This document shows positions 25,949 through 34,705 of a DNA stretch of 64,000 nucleotides, piece after piece. Position 1 is the stretch's first letter. Every line of letters starts with the position of its first letter. Location of the stretch: positions 186,001 through 250,000 of the forward strand of contig CAXBFJ010000006.1 in assembly GCA_963975245.1 (NCBI GenBank). The letters are read 5' to 3'. Below the pieces are notes generated by a model. That model was not told where the DNA came from and ran no database searches. It saw only the letters and a program-made list of their open reading frames with translations. Source of the stretch: Panacagrimonas sp963975245. Lineage in GTDB: Bacteria; Pseudomonadota; Gammaproteobacteria; Nevskiales; Nevskiaceae. The position numbers were made by a program, and so were the translations under genes.

Positions 25949-27151
25949 CTAACTGCTCGTCGCCGGTTGACCGATCTGCTCAGCCCGATCCTGGTTCCAT
26001 GCCGACACGCAGGGAATTTTGCTCAGATCGCAAAGGTGCGCGTACTTCCGGGCGATGTCAGTAATCTCGTCGAGCAGGCCATCTTCGAGCACGATGGGCT
26101 CAAGGCCATCGGAGAGGAAGCTGTCGTTGACTACGTGCAGTTCATTCTCATCGGCTTCATTGCGCGGGTTGGGGACCAGGGCAACTTCGGCGTTGGTCAG
26201 CCTGGATACCAGCTTGGCCAGATCGCGGACCCGATGGGTCTCGGTCATCTGGTTGTAGATCTTGACTCGATCTCCTTTTTGCGGCGCGTTTTGCAAGGCG
26301 ATTTCGATGCACCGCACGGTGTCCTGAATATTGATGAAAGCGCGTGTTTGCCCTCCGGTTCCGTGAACCGTAATCGGGTGCCCAACAGCGGCCTGCACCA
26401 GGAAGCGGTTCAACACCGTGCCGTAGTCACCGTCATAGTCGAACCGGTTGATCAGGCGATCATCCATCCGCGTTTCGATGGTCTGTGTGCCCCAGACAAT
26501 TCCCTGATGCAGGTCAGTGATCCGAAGTTTGTCGTTCTTGCAGTAGAACGCGAACAGCAACTGGTCCTGGGTCTTGGTCAGGTGGTAGATGCTGCCGGGG
26601 TTGCTTGGATACAGAATTTCAGCGTCCTGCCGGTCACCGGCATCCGAGTCGACCGAAATCTTCAGATAACCCTCCGGAATTTTCATGCCAGCGGTGCCGT
26701 AGCCATAAACGCCCATGGTGCCGAGATGGACCAAGTGTGCGTCGATACCCGTCTCTACCAATGCAGCGAGCAGATTGTTGGTGGCATTGACGTTGTTACT
26801 GACCGTATAGCGTTTGTGGTAGGAACTCTTCATGGAATACGGCGCGGCACGTTGCTCAGCAAAATGCACTACAGCATCGGGCTTAAAGCTACGTAGCAGA
26901 TCCAGCAGGCGAGCATAATTTTCAGCAAGATCGAAACGCACGAACTCAATGCTGTGACCGCTCACTTCCTTCCAGGCTTTCAGTCGTGCGCCAATAGGCT
27001 GAATGGGCGTCAGTGACGCGCACTCCAGTTCGAGGTCAATGGCGCGCCTGGAGAGATTATCAACGATCAGAATATCGTGACCCTGGTTGGACAGGTGAAG
27101 GGCAGTGGGCCAGCCGCAGAAACCGTCACCGCCGAAAATGATGATCTTCAT
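25949..27151 (-). CDS. UDP-sulfoquinovose synthase-like NAD-dependent epimerase
   Basis: A 400-residue extended SDR enzyme that closely follows SQD1/SqdB. Matching segments are GGDGFCGWPTALHLS (NAD loop, residues 7-14), VDNLSRR, EQRAAPYSMK and HLVHLGTMGVYG (active Thr). YHLTK (catalytic YxxxK), NRFDYDGDYGTVLNRF and GGQTRAFINIQDTVRC follow. SQD1 combines UDP-glucose and sulfite into UDP-sulfoquinovose. The ATG at 27151 is chosen over a TTG at 27163 because of GGAG spacing. Its place among sulfotransferases and glycosyltransferases suggests a sulfonated sugar in the surface glycan. Sulfolipid (SQDG) synthesis is the alternative, but no SqdX-like or SqdD-like gene is recognised. The exact reaction is inferred. 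Confidence 0.82.
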   Translation of the reverse strand: MKIIIFGGDGFCGWPTALHLSNQGHDILIVDNLSRRAIDLELECASLTPIQPIGARLKAWKEVSGHSIEFVRFDLAENYARLLDLLRSFKPDAVVHFAEQRAAPYSMKSSYHKRYTVSNNVNATNNLLAALVETGIDAHLVHLGTMGVYGYGTAGMKIPEGYLKISVDSDAGDRQDAEILYPSNPGSIYHLTKTQDQLLFAFYCKNDKLRITDLHQGIVWGTQTIETRMDDRLINRFDYDGDYGTVLNRFLVQAAVGHPITVHGTGGQTRAFINIQDTVRCIEIALQNAPQKGDRVKIYNQMTETHRVRDLAKLVSRLTNAEVALVPNPRNEADENELHVVNDSFLSDGLEPIVLEDGLLDEITDIARKYAHLCDLSKIPCVSAWNQDRAEQIGQPATSS

Positions 27152-27302
27152 GTAATTGTCCAAACTCCGGGAGTACTCATGACAACTGAATTAAGGGGCG
27201 CCGGTACCGAGCCTTGCAGAGACCCCTCGCTTTCGGTCCGTGGGCTCGCAGGCTCGCATTGCTTTGCCAGCGGCAATGGCACCTGTAGCGTCGCGAAACA
27301 AC

Positions 27303-28319
27303 TTAGCTTCTCGCGGGCAGCTCTCGCTCTAGCGCATCAAGATATTGACTGAACGCTTCGAGTTCCCGTCGATAATATTGCGTATTCACTTCTTCTTCGC
27401 CCGCTGTCTCGTCTGTGTTTGCAAGATGAATTGCGGCTCTGAGTCGTTCTGCCGCTACGGGATGCTCAGGATCCATGGCTACGAGTTTTCGCAGAAGGCT
27501 GGCGGCTTCTTCAAATTCGCTGGAATCAATGAGCGCGTTGGCATCCTCAAGGAGTCGCGTCTTGGTCGCGTCTTGGTGGCCCCGGATGAACAGATCGTTG
27601 TCGGGGGCTAACAGTTGTGCCTTGGCGTAGCACGCTTCGGACTGTTTCCACTTGAGCTGTTTGCCCAGCACATTGGCCAGACCGTAGTGCCCCCAGGGGA
27701 ACTCCGGGTCGATATCGATTGCTGTCATGTACGCAGTCTCTGCGCCGCGTATGTCTTTGTTTCGCAGTCTGGCGTCGCCGAGGCGGGTGTGAATGACGGC
27801 CGATGCCTGGCCATTCTTGATGGCGTCTTCCAGCAACTTGATGGCTTCGGCGATTGAGCCAGAAGCCAGAAGCTTGGAGGCGCCCTGGACGATCTCATTG
27901 AGTTCGCTGCGCTCGGATGGAGTTCGGCTAAGACCTGCGCCAGAAGGCTTTTGCTTCCTTTTCTCAGCCGATATCGCTCGATCAATCGTTTCGGAGGGGA
28001 CAATTCCCTTGCTGCAACCCTGAGCCAAGGTGAATTGTTCCAGTGCATCAGCGTGTTGGCGTTGGCGAGAGAGTGCAACACCCAGGCCGTAGCGGGCCCA
28101 ACCGTACTCAGGGTCTTTTGCAATGGCCTCCCGGCAAACCTGTTCTGAGCGCTTTGCATCTCCGGATCGCAGGGCGGCATCGCCCAGCTTGCAGAGCACC
28201 AGAACGTTGCCCGGTGTTTTTTCCAGTTGGGCTTCGCAACTGCGAATGGCGTCCTCGAAACGCTTCTCTGCGATGGCCACGGCGACCTGATCTATCGTGC
28301 TTTTTACGGAATCTGACAT
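27303..28319 (-). CDS. Tetratricopeptide-repeat protein
   Basis: A 338-residue soluble protein built of two TPR blocks separated by a charged linker. Repeats are visible in the N-terminal third (GNVLVLCKLGDAALRSGDAKRS; YGWARYGLGVALSRQ) and in the middle (VIHTRLGDARLRNKDI; FPWGHYGLANVLGKQ). The two blocks resemble each other, which suggests an internal duplication. It contains no catalytic domain and is probably a scaffold for the glycan enzymes encoded around it. Same strand as the coiled-coil gene at 28404 upstream and the epimerase gene downstream. Confidence 0.8.
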   Translation of the reverse strand: MSDSVKSTIDQVAVAIAEKRFEDAIRSCEAQLEKTPGNVLVLCKLGDAALRSGDAKRSEQVCREAIAKDPEYGWARYGLGVALSRQRQHADALEQFTLAQGCSKGIVPSETIDRAISAEKRKQKPSGAGLSRTPSERSELNEIVQGASKLLASGSIAEAIKLLEDAIKNGQASAVIHTRLGDARLRNKDIRGAETAYMTAIDIDPEFPWGHYGLANVLGKQLKWKQSEACYAKAQLLAPDNDLFIRGHQDATKTRLLEDANALIDSSEFEEAASLLRKLVAMDPEHPVAAERLRAAIHLANTDETAGEEEVNTQYYRRELEAFSQYLDALERELPARS

Positions 28320-28403
28320 GTCGTGGTTCTCAGCGTACGGGGGTCGTAGGCAAGCAAACGGCTAGCGTCCGCTTCGTCGCAGTGTTCTGGGTGAGCAACA
28401 GGT

Positions 28404-29795
28404 TCACGGTGTTGCATCCATTTGCTGAGCGAGTTGATTCTTCTTTAGTCGCTCTCGTTTCAATGCGTCGTCCTGTCGATCAACGAGATCAATGGCGCGG
28501 CGAAGCTGCTTTTCGTAATCACCTACCAGTGCCTTGAGCTCTTCTGACTCGGCCTTCAACGCAGTGGCGCGGGCAGCCAGCTCAACAGCTTCCAGCCGGT
28601 AGGCACGGGCGCTGTCATCGGCGCTATGACTTGTTTGGGCTTCAGGTTCGCGGAGCTGATCAATCGTGGCCCGCGCCCGGCAGGCCAGAACAACAGCCTG
28701 ATCAAGGAGTGCGGTTTGCTCCACGCCGCGCTGGAAACTGATTTCGAGTTCGTCCTGCACCTGCCCGAGCTGCAATTCGAGCAACTCGCAGCGTGAGCTG
28801 ACCGCATCCATCCTGGATTGCATATCGCCAACCAGCTGGCTGTCGGACGCAGCACTGCTGGTATCGGTGTTGCTCAGTTCTTCAGTCAGGCGTTCGGAAT
28901 CTTCGCGCAGCCGCTGCAGCTCCTGTTTCTGAAGTTTCAGGTTCCGGTCAGAAGCGCTGAGTTGTTTCTTGAGGTCAGCGGCTTGTTGGTCACGCTCTGC
29001 TGTCAGTTGCAGGATTTGCGCCTGCAGCGCTGATGTCCGTTTGCTGGAGCCGGCTGAGGTTGACCATTCTGAAAGCAGGGTCTGCAGTCCCATCTTCGGG
29101 TCAGGCACTGGAATCTGGAAAACAGGTTCCTTGCCGAACAGGTCAGCGCAGGCTTCGAGCGCGCGGAAGATGTCGGTCGCTCTGGGGCAAACCTGATCCA
29201 AGAGGCTCGCATAGAGTTCTGCCCTCGGGCCGCATTCCTGATGTTCTGGAAGCGGTGCCTGCGCCTCGGTTGTCACCGTTGCGCCGGCAAGGCGCTCTAC
29301 GGCGACCAGCCAGTCAGGCCAGCTTTCGGATATCAGATCGAATCGAAAGAGCAGGCAATCAACGCCATGCTCCTGCCGCCATTGCAGAAGACGCTCGTGG
29401 TATTCGCACCAGTACTCGAGCAAGTCGGATGGCGACGTTTGTTCTGGCGAAGATGCCATGAACAGATCAAGTGCTTTCCACGGTGGCAAGTAGCCAGCTG
29501 CAACGCGAACCTGGATGCCCGCCTCCAGCAGCGCCGGCAAACTCCACGGCGCTTGCGGGTCGTGCAGGAAGACTGGAGGGCGCTCAGTGTCGGAGTGCGC
29601 GGCCAGCGCGGCTGCGATATCCGCAGAATGCGCCTGAGTCTGTTGGCTTGTGGGGAGTTCGAAAGCCGCATGGAGGGCGCTTTCTGGCGTCATCGCCGCC
29701 CCGGCGTCCTCGGAATGAGCCATGGCAGCTTTGAAGCTGGCCAGAAATTTTTCATGCACCGGGATGCCGGTCACGATCAGTTGCGGATCGGTCAT
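28404..29795 (-). CDS. Sulfotransferase-like (apparently inactive) domain fused to a coiled coil
   Basis: A 463-residue protein. The N-terminal roughly 220 residues resemble the sulfotransferase domain of the product at 47898-49757: FLHDPQAPWSLPALLEAG parallels its LKDPR...LMPVWRDA stretch, and LLFRFDLISESW its IEFGDLMARW. The P-loop, however, is missing: the position of GGHRSGTS reads TGIPVHEKF. Residues about 255-440 are a long coiled coil (heptad-rich LQAQILQLTAERDQQAADL..., with a break after LSNTDTSSAASDS). It is therefore likely a structural or acceptor-binding pseudoenzyme. Followed 84 bp later by the TPR gene on the same strand. Confidence 0.65.
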   Translation of the reverse strand: MTDPQLIVTGIPVHEKFLASFKAAMAHSEDAGAAMTPESALHAAFELPTSQQTQAHSADIAAALAAHSDTERPPVFLHDPQAPWSLPALLEAGIQVRVAAGYLPPWKALDLFMASSPEQTSPSDLLEYWCEYHERLLQWRQEHGVDCLLFRFDLISESWPDWLVAVERLAGATVTTEAQAPLPEHQECGPRAELYASLLDQVCPRATDIFRALEACADLFGKEPVFQIPVPDPKMGLQTLLSEWSTSAGSSKRTSALQAQILQLTAERDQQAADLKKQLSASDRNLKLQKQELQRLREDSERLTEELSNTDTSSAASDSQLVGDMQSRMDAVSSRCELLELQLGQVQDELEISFQRGVEQTALLDQAVVLACRARATIDQLREPEAQTSHSADDSARAYRLEAVELAARATALKAESEELKALVGDYEKQLRRAIDLVDRQDDALKRERLKKNQLAQQMDATP

Positions 29796-29871
29796 TATTG
29801 TGCGCGCGGTTCAGCTGAAGTCGTTTGAAGGTTGGTTGGCGGGTTGGTGCCAACGCTCATTCGAGCAATTA

Positions 29872-30948
29872 TCACCGGTTCTGCCACAGATCGTCGATGT
29901 TGCTCAGGATTTCATGAAAATGTTCGCGCTCGCGCGCCATTGAATACGCTTGGCTCGTGGCTTGGGCCTGCTTCAGCATGGCCCTGAACTTGCGCGGGCG
30001 CAGGGCCCTGGCCTGCGCAACAGCGCTGAAAAGGGCATCGACATTTGCATCGGGCATCAGACAGTTTTTTTTGTGCTGACAATACTGCTGGTTGCCCACC
30101 GCGTCCGGGCAGATCACCAGCGAACCCAATGCCATGGCTTCCAGTGCAGGCAGATAAAAGCCCTCGTCAAAATGCGGATTTGGCAAGCACAGGGTAATTC
30201 GGGCTTGCGTCAGTGCGGCCAGAAACTCATCTCGCGGCAGCCATTGGCTGATCAGGCGATGAGTGAGGCCTGTCTCTTCCATGCGGGCTGCCAATGTCTT
30301 GCCCAGGGCCGGATTCTTGGGGGCAACGATCAGGACTTCGCATTCTCGCTTGGCCTGTTCCGCACGTCTGAGGACCTCATCAGGGAGGTCAATGGCTGCC
30401 GGAATGGTGATGACCGGTCCTGCAGCGCGTCCCGAATCGGTCACCGCCGTGCTCACTGCATGGCTGACGCAGATGCGAATCGCGGGATACGCCAGATAAC
30501 GATAGCGTTGGTCATCTGGATTGGCGTGACGTACGTGCTGAAGCAGATTGATCACGGGTGTGTTGCGATCACGCAGCTGACCGCCCGGCACCAGAGGCCA
30601 GTCACTTGCGCCCTCCACAAAGAGCAGGTCCGGGGCGCGCAGCGGGCGCGCTACTACGTGACCGGTCATGCGGTGCTTCATCCAGGGGTTGCCCGGGTCC
30701 CAACGACTTTCCGGTGAAAAACAAATGTAGGGCAGGTAACCAGGGTGAGCCAGCGCATGCGAAAAGTAATTGCTTACTTTCAGATGGCCGCCCGAGAAGC
30801 GCGTGTAATGGCGAAAGAACTGAATCGTCCGCATGCGTACGGGATCCAGCGGATCTTGCTGCCCCAGCTGCGACCAACGTCTGTCTAGCTGCTTAGAATA
30901 GTCTTCCGGCGTCTTCACCTGGCGAGACTCCGCGCTGGTCTGGTCCAT
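29872..30948 (-). CDS. Glycosyltransferase, GT-B fold (family 1/4-like)
   Basis: A 358-residue protein with the C-terminal nucleotide-sugar half of a GT-B enzyme. It has VLIVAPKNPALGKTLAARM, the loop ISQWLPRDEFLAALTQARITL and the donor-site FDEGFYLPALEAMALGSLVICPDAVGN (E-x7-E-like signature). The N-terminal half has FSGGHLKVSNYF, which is typical of acceptor-binding domains. It would add a sugar to the island's glycan from the cytoplasmic side. First of four minus-strand genes (29872, 28404, 27303 and 25949) that run in the same direction with short gaps. Confidence 0.8.
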   Translation of the reverse strand: MDQTSAESRQVKTPEDYSKQLDRRWSQLGQQDPLDPVRMRTIQFFRHYTRFSGGHLKVSNYFSHALAHPGYLPYICFSPESRWDPGNPWMKHRMTGHVVARPLRAPDLLFVEGASDWPLVPGGQLRDRNTPVINLLQHVRHANPDDQRYRYLAYPAIRICVSHAVSTAVTDSGRAAGPVITIPAAIDLPDEVLRRAEQAKRECEVLIVAPKNPALGKTLAARMEETGLTHRLISQWLPRDEFLAALTQARITLCLPNPHFDEGFYLPALEAMALGSLVICPDAVGNQQYCQHKKNCLMPDANVDALFSAVAQARALRPRKFRAMLKQAQATSQAYSMAREREHFHEILSNIDDLWQNR

Positions 30949-30966
30949 TGCTTACTACTGAAATTC

Positions 30967-31545
30967 ATGGCTGATCTGAGTGATGCATTCCGACATTCGC
31001 GGCAAGGGCGCTGGGCGTCAGGCGCTGTCAGTGCCGAGTCTGTGATGAACGATCCTGCCGCGCCAATGCCAAGCAAGCGCGCGGCAGCGCTGTTGGCCTT
31101 GTCCTGTCGCTGCGTGCTGCTCGAGCCGGCACCCTGCATTTCGGCTATTCGGTCCCTTGACGCAATGGGTGTGCCGAGCAGCGAACTGAGAGAGGTACTG
31201 GAAACCAGCCTGGCAGACATCCGCCACGCCCTGGCGGTGCAAACATTCCTCACCACAGTGTGGTGGGGCACGGTTGATATGCAGGTCGCGTGGCGGCTGG
31301 ATTTTCTCAACATGGCGGTCAGTTTGGCCCATGAACCGGCGATCTTTCACTCGCTGCTCGGCGATCAGTGGCTGGCCGAGGGCGATCCTCAAGCGGCGAT
31401 CGTCGAGTACCGCAAGACCATCGCCACTTCGAATGAGCCGGTTCACCTGCTGCACTATCGGAATCTAGGGCTGGCGCAACTGGCAGCAGGTCAGGGCCCA
31501 GTTCAGGCTGCATCGGCCGAGGTCAATGGCTGCGGAGGGGGCTGA
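30967..31545 (+). CDS. Small helical (TPR-like) protein
   Basis: A 192-residue protein with an ATG at 30967, only 18 bp from the divergent glycosyltransferase gene. No clear ribosome-binding site is seen. Near the C-terminus a TPR-like helix pair is visible (IFHSLLGDQWLAEGDPQAAIVEYRKTI... LLHYRNLGLAQLAAG). The rest is helical with no recognised domain. Its last 43 bases overlap the 3' end of the convergent gene at 31503. It is probably a partner or scaffold for neighbouring glycan enzymes; the function is unknown. Confidence 0.6.
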   Translation: MADLSDAFRHSRQGRWASGAVSAESVMNDPAAPMPSKRAAALLALSCRCVLLEPAPCISAIRSLDAMGVPSSELREVLETSLADIRHALAVQTFLTTVWWGTVDMQVAWRLDFLNMAVSLAHEPAIFHSLLGDQWLAEGDPQAAIVEYRKTIATSNEPVHLLHYRNLGLAQLAAGQGPVQAASAEVNGCGGG

Positions 31546-32945
31546 TCCCGCAGAACACGCAGGTATTCCGGGGTATGGCCGTAGCTCAGGTAACGATGCA
31601 ACAGATCGGCTCTGCCTTGCTGATTTGACCGCCATCCTGGCCCAGTAAAGCGACACGACACCACCGGGCTGGTGCGGCCCACGCCACCTTTGGATGAGCA
31701 AAACATCAGGCGTTCGAGCAGGGCGGAACCTGAATCCAGAGTGGTGTCAAAGGGGCCGCAACGGCGCAGCCAGTGCGTGGAAAACAATGTGCTGGCCGCT
31801 TGAATTTGATTCAGGATCTCCTTGCTCAGCCAGGGGTGAATCCCGCCGATGCCTTCTCGACCTGTGAGGGCCGTATCGAGAATCTGGATATCTGTCCTGC
31901 GGCCTTGGGCTTCGCTGTTGCACAACAGCCATTCGCAATGACCTTCTGCCTTCGCGAGCTGGTCTGCGGCGCGAAGCAAGGCGATCAGATCCAGTTCCTC
32001 GTTGCCCTGCACAAACAGCACGGTCTTGCCTTGGGCGCGACTCAGGCCTTGATTCCAGGACGCAACGGTCGCCGCGCTTGCGATGTCCTTGGTAATGCCC
32101 GGAACCGGAACGACTTCAATGTTTTCCTGCTGGCCGAGCGCTTCCAATGCTGCTGGCTGGCAGCCCTCTGGGAAGACAACACTGATCAGAGGCCTTTCGC
32201 CTACCGCGGGCCAGAGCGTGGCATCTGCGCAATTGCCGGCTTTGGTGCCCTTGCGCAGACGTCGGTTGGACAGTGCCTCTGGCCCCGAAAAGACGCGCCA
32301 GCGTCCACCCTGCAGGTGTCCGTATTCATGGTTCTGGTGAATCACCGGCGCAGCGAAACTTGCGTTCAAAAGGGGAATGCCCCGCTCCAGCGCCTGGCCG
32401 ACCATCCAGTTGTCCCAGCCAGCTCGGCCCACAGCCATGTCGGGCATGTCGGGAAACGCAGCGTGTGAAAAGACAAAATAATCCAGAGCGCCGATTCCGC
32501 CCAAAATGGCACTTTCTCGGACTGCAGATTCAATTTCTCCCAGCCAGGCGTCGCTGGTGTAATCCACGAATTCGGCCAGATCCAGATTCCAGCGCCGGCC
32601 AATCATCTGGAACTGCTTGTGTTCCTGAGCCGCCTTTGCCGCGCTTTGGACAAAGGCCGGGGTCAGAATGATGTCGCCATTGCAGTAGATGAAAACGTCG
32701 CATTGATCGAAGCGATCCCGCGCCTGTTCGAACATGTCGCTCAGCAGCGGGGTGCCGTACTCGTTGGTCCGGACGCTCGCAAAGTGATGGGCGCCCACTT
32801 TCTGTGCAAGCGTCGCGGTCCCGCTTTCAGAACCAAACAACGCGACTTCCAGCCCCAGTTTGATCCAGCTACCGACCGCATTGGTTTGTTGAATGCCCGC
32901 CAGGCCGGTGCCGGGCTTGAGAGTGGAAAAGATCAGTGCGCGCAT
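31503..32945 (-). CDS. Probable glycosyltransferase (GT-A-like), two-part protein
   Basis: A 480-residue protein starting MRALIFSTLKPG at the ATG 32945; a GTG 24 bases earlier is possible. The N-terminal roughly 240 residues read like a nucleotide-diphospho-sugar transferase fold: GSWIKLGLEVALFGS, DVFIYCNGDIILTPAF (DxD-like region) and GRAGWDNWMVGQAL. The C-terminal half (LISVVFPEGCQPAAL... KTVLFVQGNEELDLIALL) looks like a second, diverged family-2 transferase module. The family assignment is tentative. Its end overlaps the convergent small gene by 43 bp. Confidence 0.6.
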   Translation of the reverse strand: MRALIFSTLKPGTGLAGIQQTNAVGSWIKLGLEVALFGSESGTATLAQKVGAHHFASVRTNEYGTPLLSDMFEQARDRFDQCDVFIYCNGDIILTPAFVQSAAKAAQEHKQFQMIGRRWNLDLAEFVDYTSDAWLGEIESAVRESAILGGIGALDYFVFSHAAFPDMPDMAVGRAGWDNWMVGQALERGIPLLNASFAAPVIHQNHEYGHLQGGRWRVFSGPEALSNRRLRKGTKAGNCADATLWPAVGERPLISVVFPEGCQPAALEALGQQENIEVVPVPGITKDIASAATVASWNQGLSRAQGKTVLFVQGNEELDLIALLRAADQLAKAEGHCEWLLCNSEAQGRRTDIQILDTALTGREGIGGIHPWLSKEILNQIQAASTLFSTHWLRRCGPFDTTLDSGSALLERLMFCSSKGGVGRTSPVVSCRFTGPGWRSNQQGRADLLHRYLSYGHTPEYLRVLRDQPPPQPLTSADAA

Positions 32946-33103
32946 GGGCCCATGATAAGCGCCCCGCACAGGTAAACCGCTATGGCCCGGACCGAATTGT
33001 GCATGCCAATGTAAACTTGCGGGATGTCACCCGGCACCGTTTTCAATAATGCAGTTCGCTCTTGCGCTTGGCGCAGACCTAGGGCGACCGAGAGAGGAAT
33101 GTC

Positions 33104-34705
33104 ATGAGTCTGGCCCTGCACAAGCTCTCCGCACTAGGCGGATCTGAGCTTGGTTTCGTGGTACACGCCGGCGCAGGAAGCTGTCGTCAGCCCCAGCATT
33201 ACCTGCAATTGGGTGCTGACGATGTGCTTCTGATAGAGGCTGTCCCTCAGCTGGCAGCCTCCTTACGCGCGCTCACCAGTGGCCTGGAGGGTGTGCGGGT
33301 GGAAGAAGGGGCGCTGAGTCCTACAGAGGCCGAGCAGGATTTTTATCTGCTCAATAACCCGGTGGAGAGCAGTTTGCTCAAACCGAGCGCTTTGTTGGAA
33401 CAGTTTCCAAACCTGAAATTGCGGCAAGTTTGCAAGGTGCGGACTCTGCGATTAGACAGGCTGCTCCAGAGCGTGGTCCGCAGAGAGGGGCGAAGTAATG
33501 TCCTGGTGCTGGAAATCAAGGGCATGGAGCACGAAGTGCTTCGCGGCTTGAACAGCGAAGATTTGGAGAAATTTGATTTCCTGGTCCTGGAAACGGCGGC
33601 GCAACCACTCTACGAGGGCGCCGTACCGGCCAGTCAGACGATCGACGTGCTGCATGCGCACGGTTTCGATGTAGTTGATGCACCCGTCAGGCCGCACCTG
33701 GCAAGACAATCTCTGATCCTGCGACTGGACCGGGGGCGCGCACAGTTGGTGCAGTTGCACCGCAGCCTGAGCAACCAGCAGAGCCGGATTGCCAAATTGG
33801 AAGCTGCCCTTGCTGTCGAGGTGGGTCGGACGGAAGACGCCGAAAAGCAGGTCGCTGAGAAATCAGCAGTGATCAGTGGCTTGCAGGCCCAGTTGGAAGA
33901 AGAGGCGCAGAAGTGCAAGCGTCAGGCAGGTTTGGTGGCCCGCCAGGAAGAGGAGTTGGGCCGTATCCGGCCGCTGGTTACTTCACTGGAACAGACTAAG
34001 ACGGACCTTGAATCCCAGTTCGGAAAATTGCGCGTTCAGTCTGAGGAAGAGGCGCAGAAAAGCAAACAGCAAGCCGCCCTGCTTTCGCGTCAGGAAGAGG
34101 AGTTGGGTCGCCTTCGGCCCCATGCTGCGGCGCTTGAGCAACGCAATGCCGAGCTTGAATCCAAACTCAAGGAAGCCTTGCAAAAATGCAAACTCCAGGA
34201 GGAACGGGTAGCGCGGCATGAGGAGGATTTGCAAGGTGTGCGACCGCGTGTAGCCGCTCTCGAAAAACGTAATTCCGAATTAGGGGCCCAGCTTGAAGCG
34301 GAATCGAAAGAATTTGAGGCTCGATTGAAAAAAATTGCGGAAGATCATGAGCGCGAGTCCGGTCTTGCCGCCACTCGTCAAAAGATCATTCATACGCTGA
34401 ATGGCGATTTGAAAAATCAGGCTTCACGTTATGCGGCGCTGGACGAAAAGCTCGGAGAAACCGATGCGGAGTACAAGGCCCTGCAAAAGCGCGTCGCCGA
34501 GCAGCAAAGGACAATCGAGACGCTGACGGCCAAGGAAGAGGAGCGGGCCAGACTTGCAGGCGAAGACCAGCAGCGCGTCAAGTCGCTGGAGAAGCGCAAT
34601 CACGAGAACAATGCGCGGCAGCATCTGCTGGACAGTGAACTCGTCAAGGCAGAAGTGCAGCTAGAGCTGATCAAGGACATCCTGATTCGTGAAAAAGCGT
34701 TCTAA
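33104..34705 (+). CDS. FkbM-like methyltransferase-fold domain with long coiled-coil tail
   Basis: A 533-residue protein. Residues 1-210 have the FkbM layout: VVHAGAGSC at motif I, LLIEAVPQLAASL, then LRLDRLLQ and VLEIKGMEHEVLRGL, where typical FkbM has K-I-D-x-E-G. The usual acidic residue is thus missing and catalysis is doubtful. Residues about 220-525 are a continuous coiled coil rich in Glu, Lys and Gln, with a three-fold repeat (EEEAQK-K-Q...RQEEELGR-RP...LEQ). The ATG at 33104 has GAGAGGA upstream. The stop overlaps the next FkbM gene by 17 bp, so the two are coupled and perhaps partners. Confidence 0.7.
   Translation: MSLALHKLSALGGSELGFVVHAGAGSCRQPQHYLQLGADDVLLIEAVPQLAASLRALTSGLEGVRVEEGALSPTEAEQDFYLLNNPVESSLLKPSALLEQFPNLKLRQVCKVRTLRLDRLLQSVVRREGRSNVLVLEIKGMEHEVLRGLNSEDLEKFDFLVLETAAQPLYEGAVPASQTIDVLHAHGFDVVDAPVRPHLARQSLILRLDRGRAQLVQLHRSLSNQQSRIAKLEAALAVEVGRTEDAEKQVAEKSAVISGLQAQLEEEAQKCKRQAGLVARQEEELGRIRPLVTSLEQTKTDLESQFGKLRVQSEEEAQKSKQQAALLSRQEEELGRLRPHAAALEQRNAELESKLKEALQKCKLQEERVARHEEDLQGVRPRVAALEKRNSELGAQLEAESKEFEARLKKIAEDHERESGLAATRQKIIHTLNGDLKNQASRYAALDEKLGETDAEYKALQKRVAEQQRTIETLTAKEEERARLAGEDQQRVKSLEKRNHENNARQHLLDSELVKAEVQLELIKDILIREKAF
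33896..34313 (+). repeat. Three-fold intragenic repeat coding coiled-coil units
   Basis: Units begin at 33896, 34043 and 34172 (spacing 147 and 129 bases, i.e. 49 and 43 codons). Each encodes an E-A-Q-K-(C/S)-K start, then RQEEELGR-RP and a LEQ/LEK-N end. Units 1 and 2 are similar even at the DNA level around GAAGAGGCGCAGAA and CAGGAAGAGGAGTTGGG. This suggests growth by tandem duplication. Confidence 0.75.

Noticed and set aside
31503..32969. Sulfotransferase as an alternative for the two-part glycosyltransferase-like protein
   Set aside because: No PAPS P-loop or RDPR/RHP-like segment; the acidic strand-end motif fits a nucleotide-sugar transferase better.
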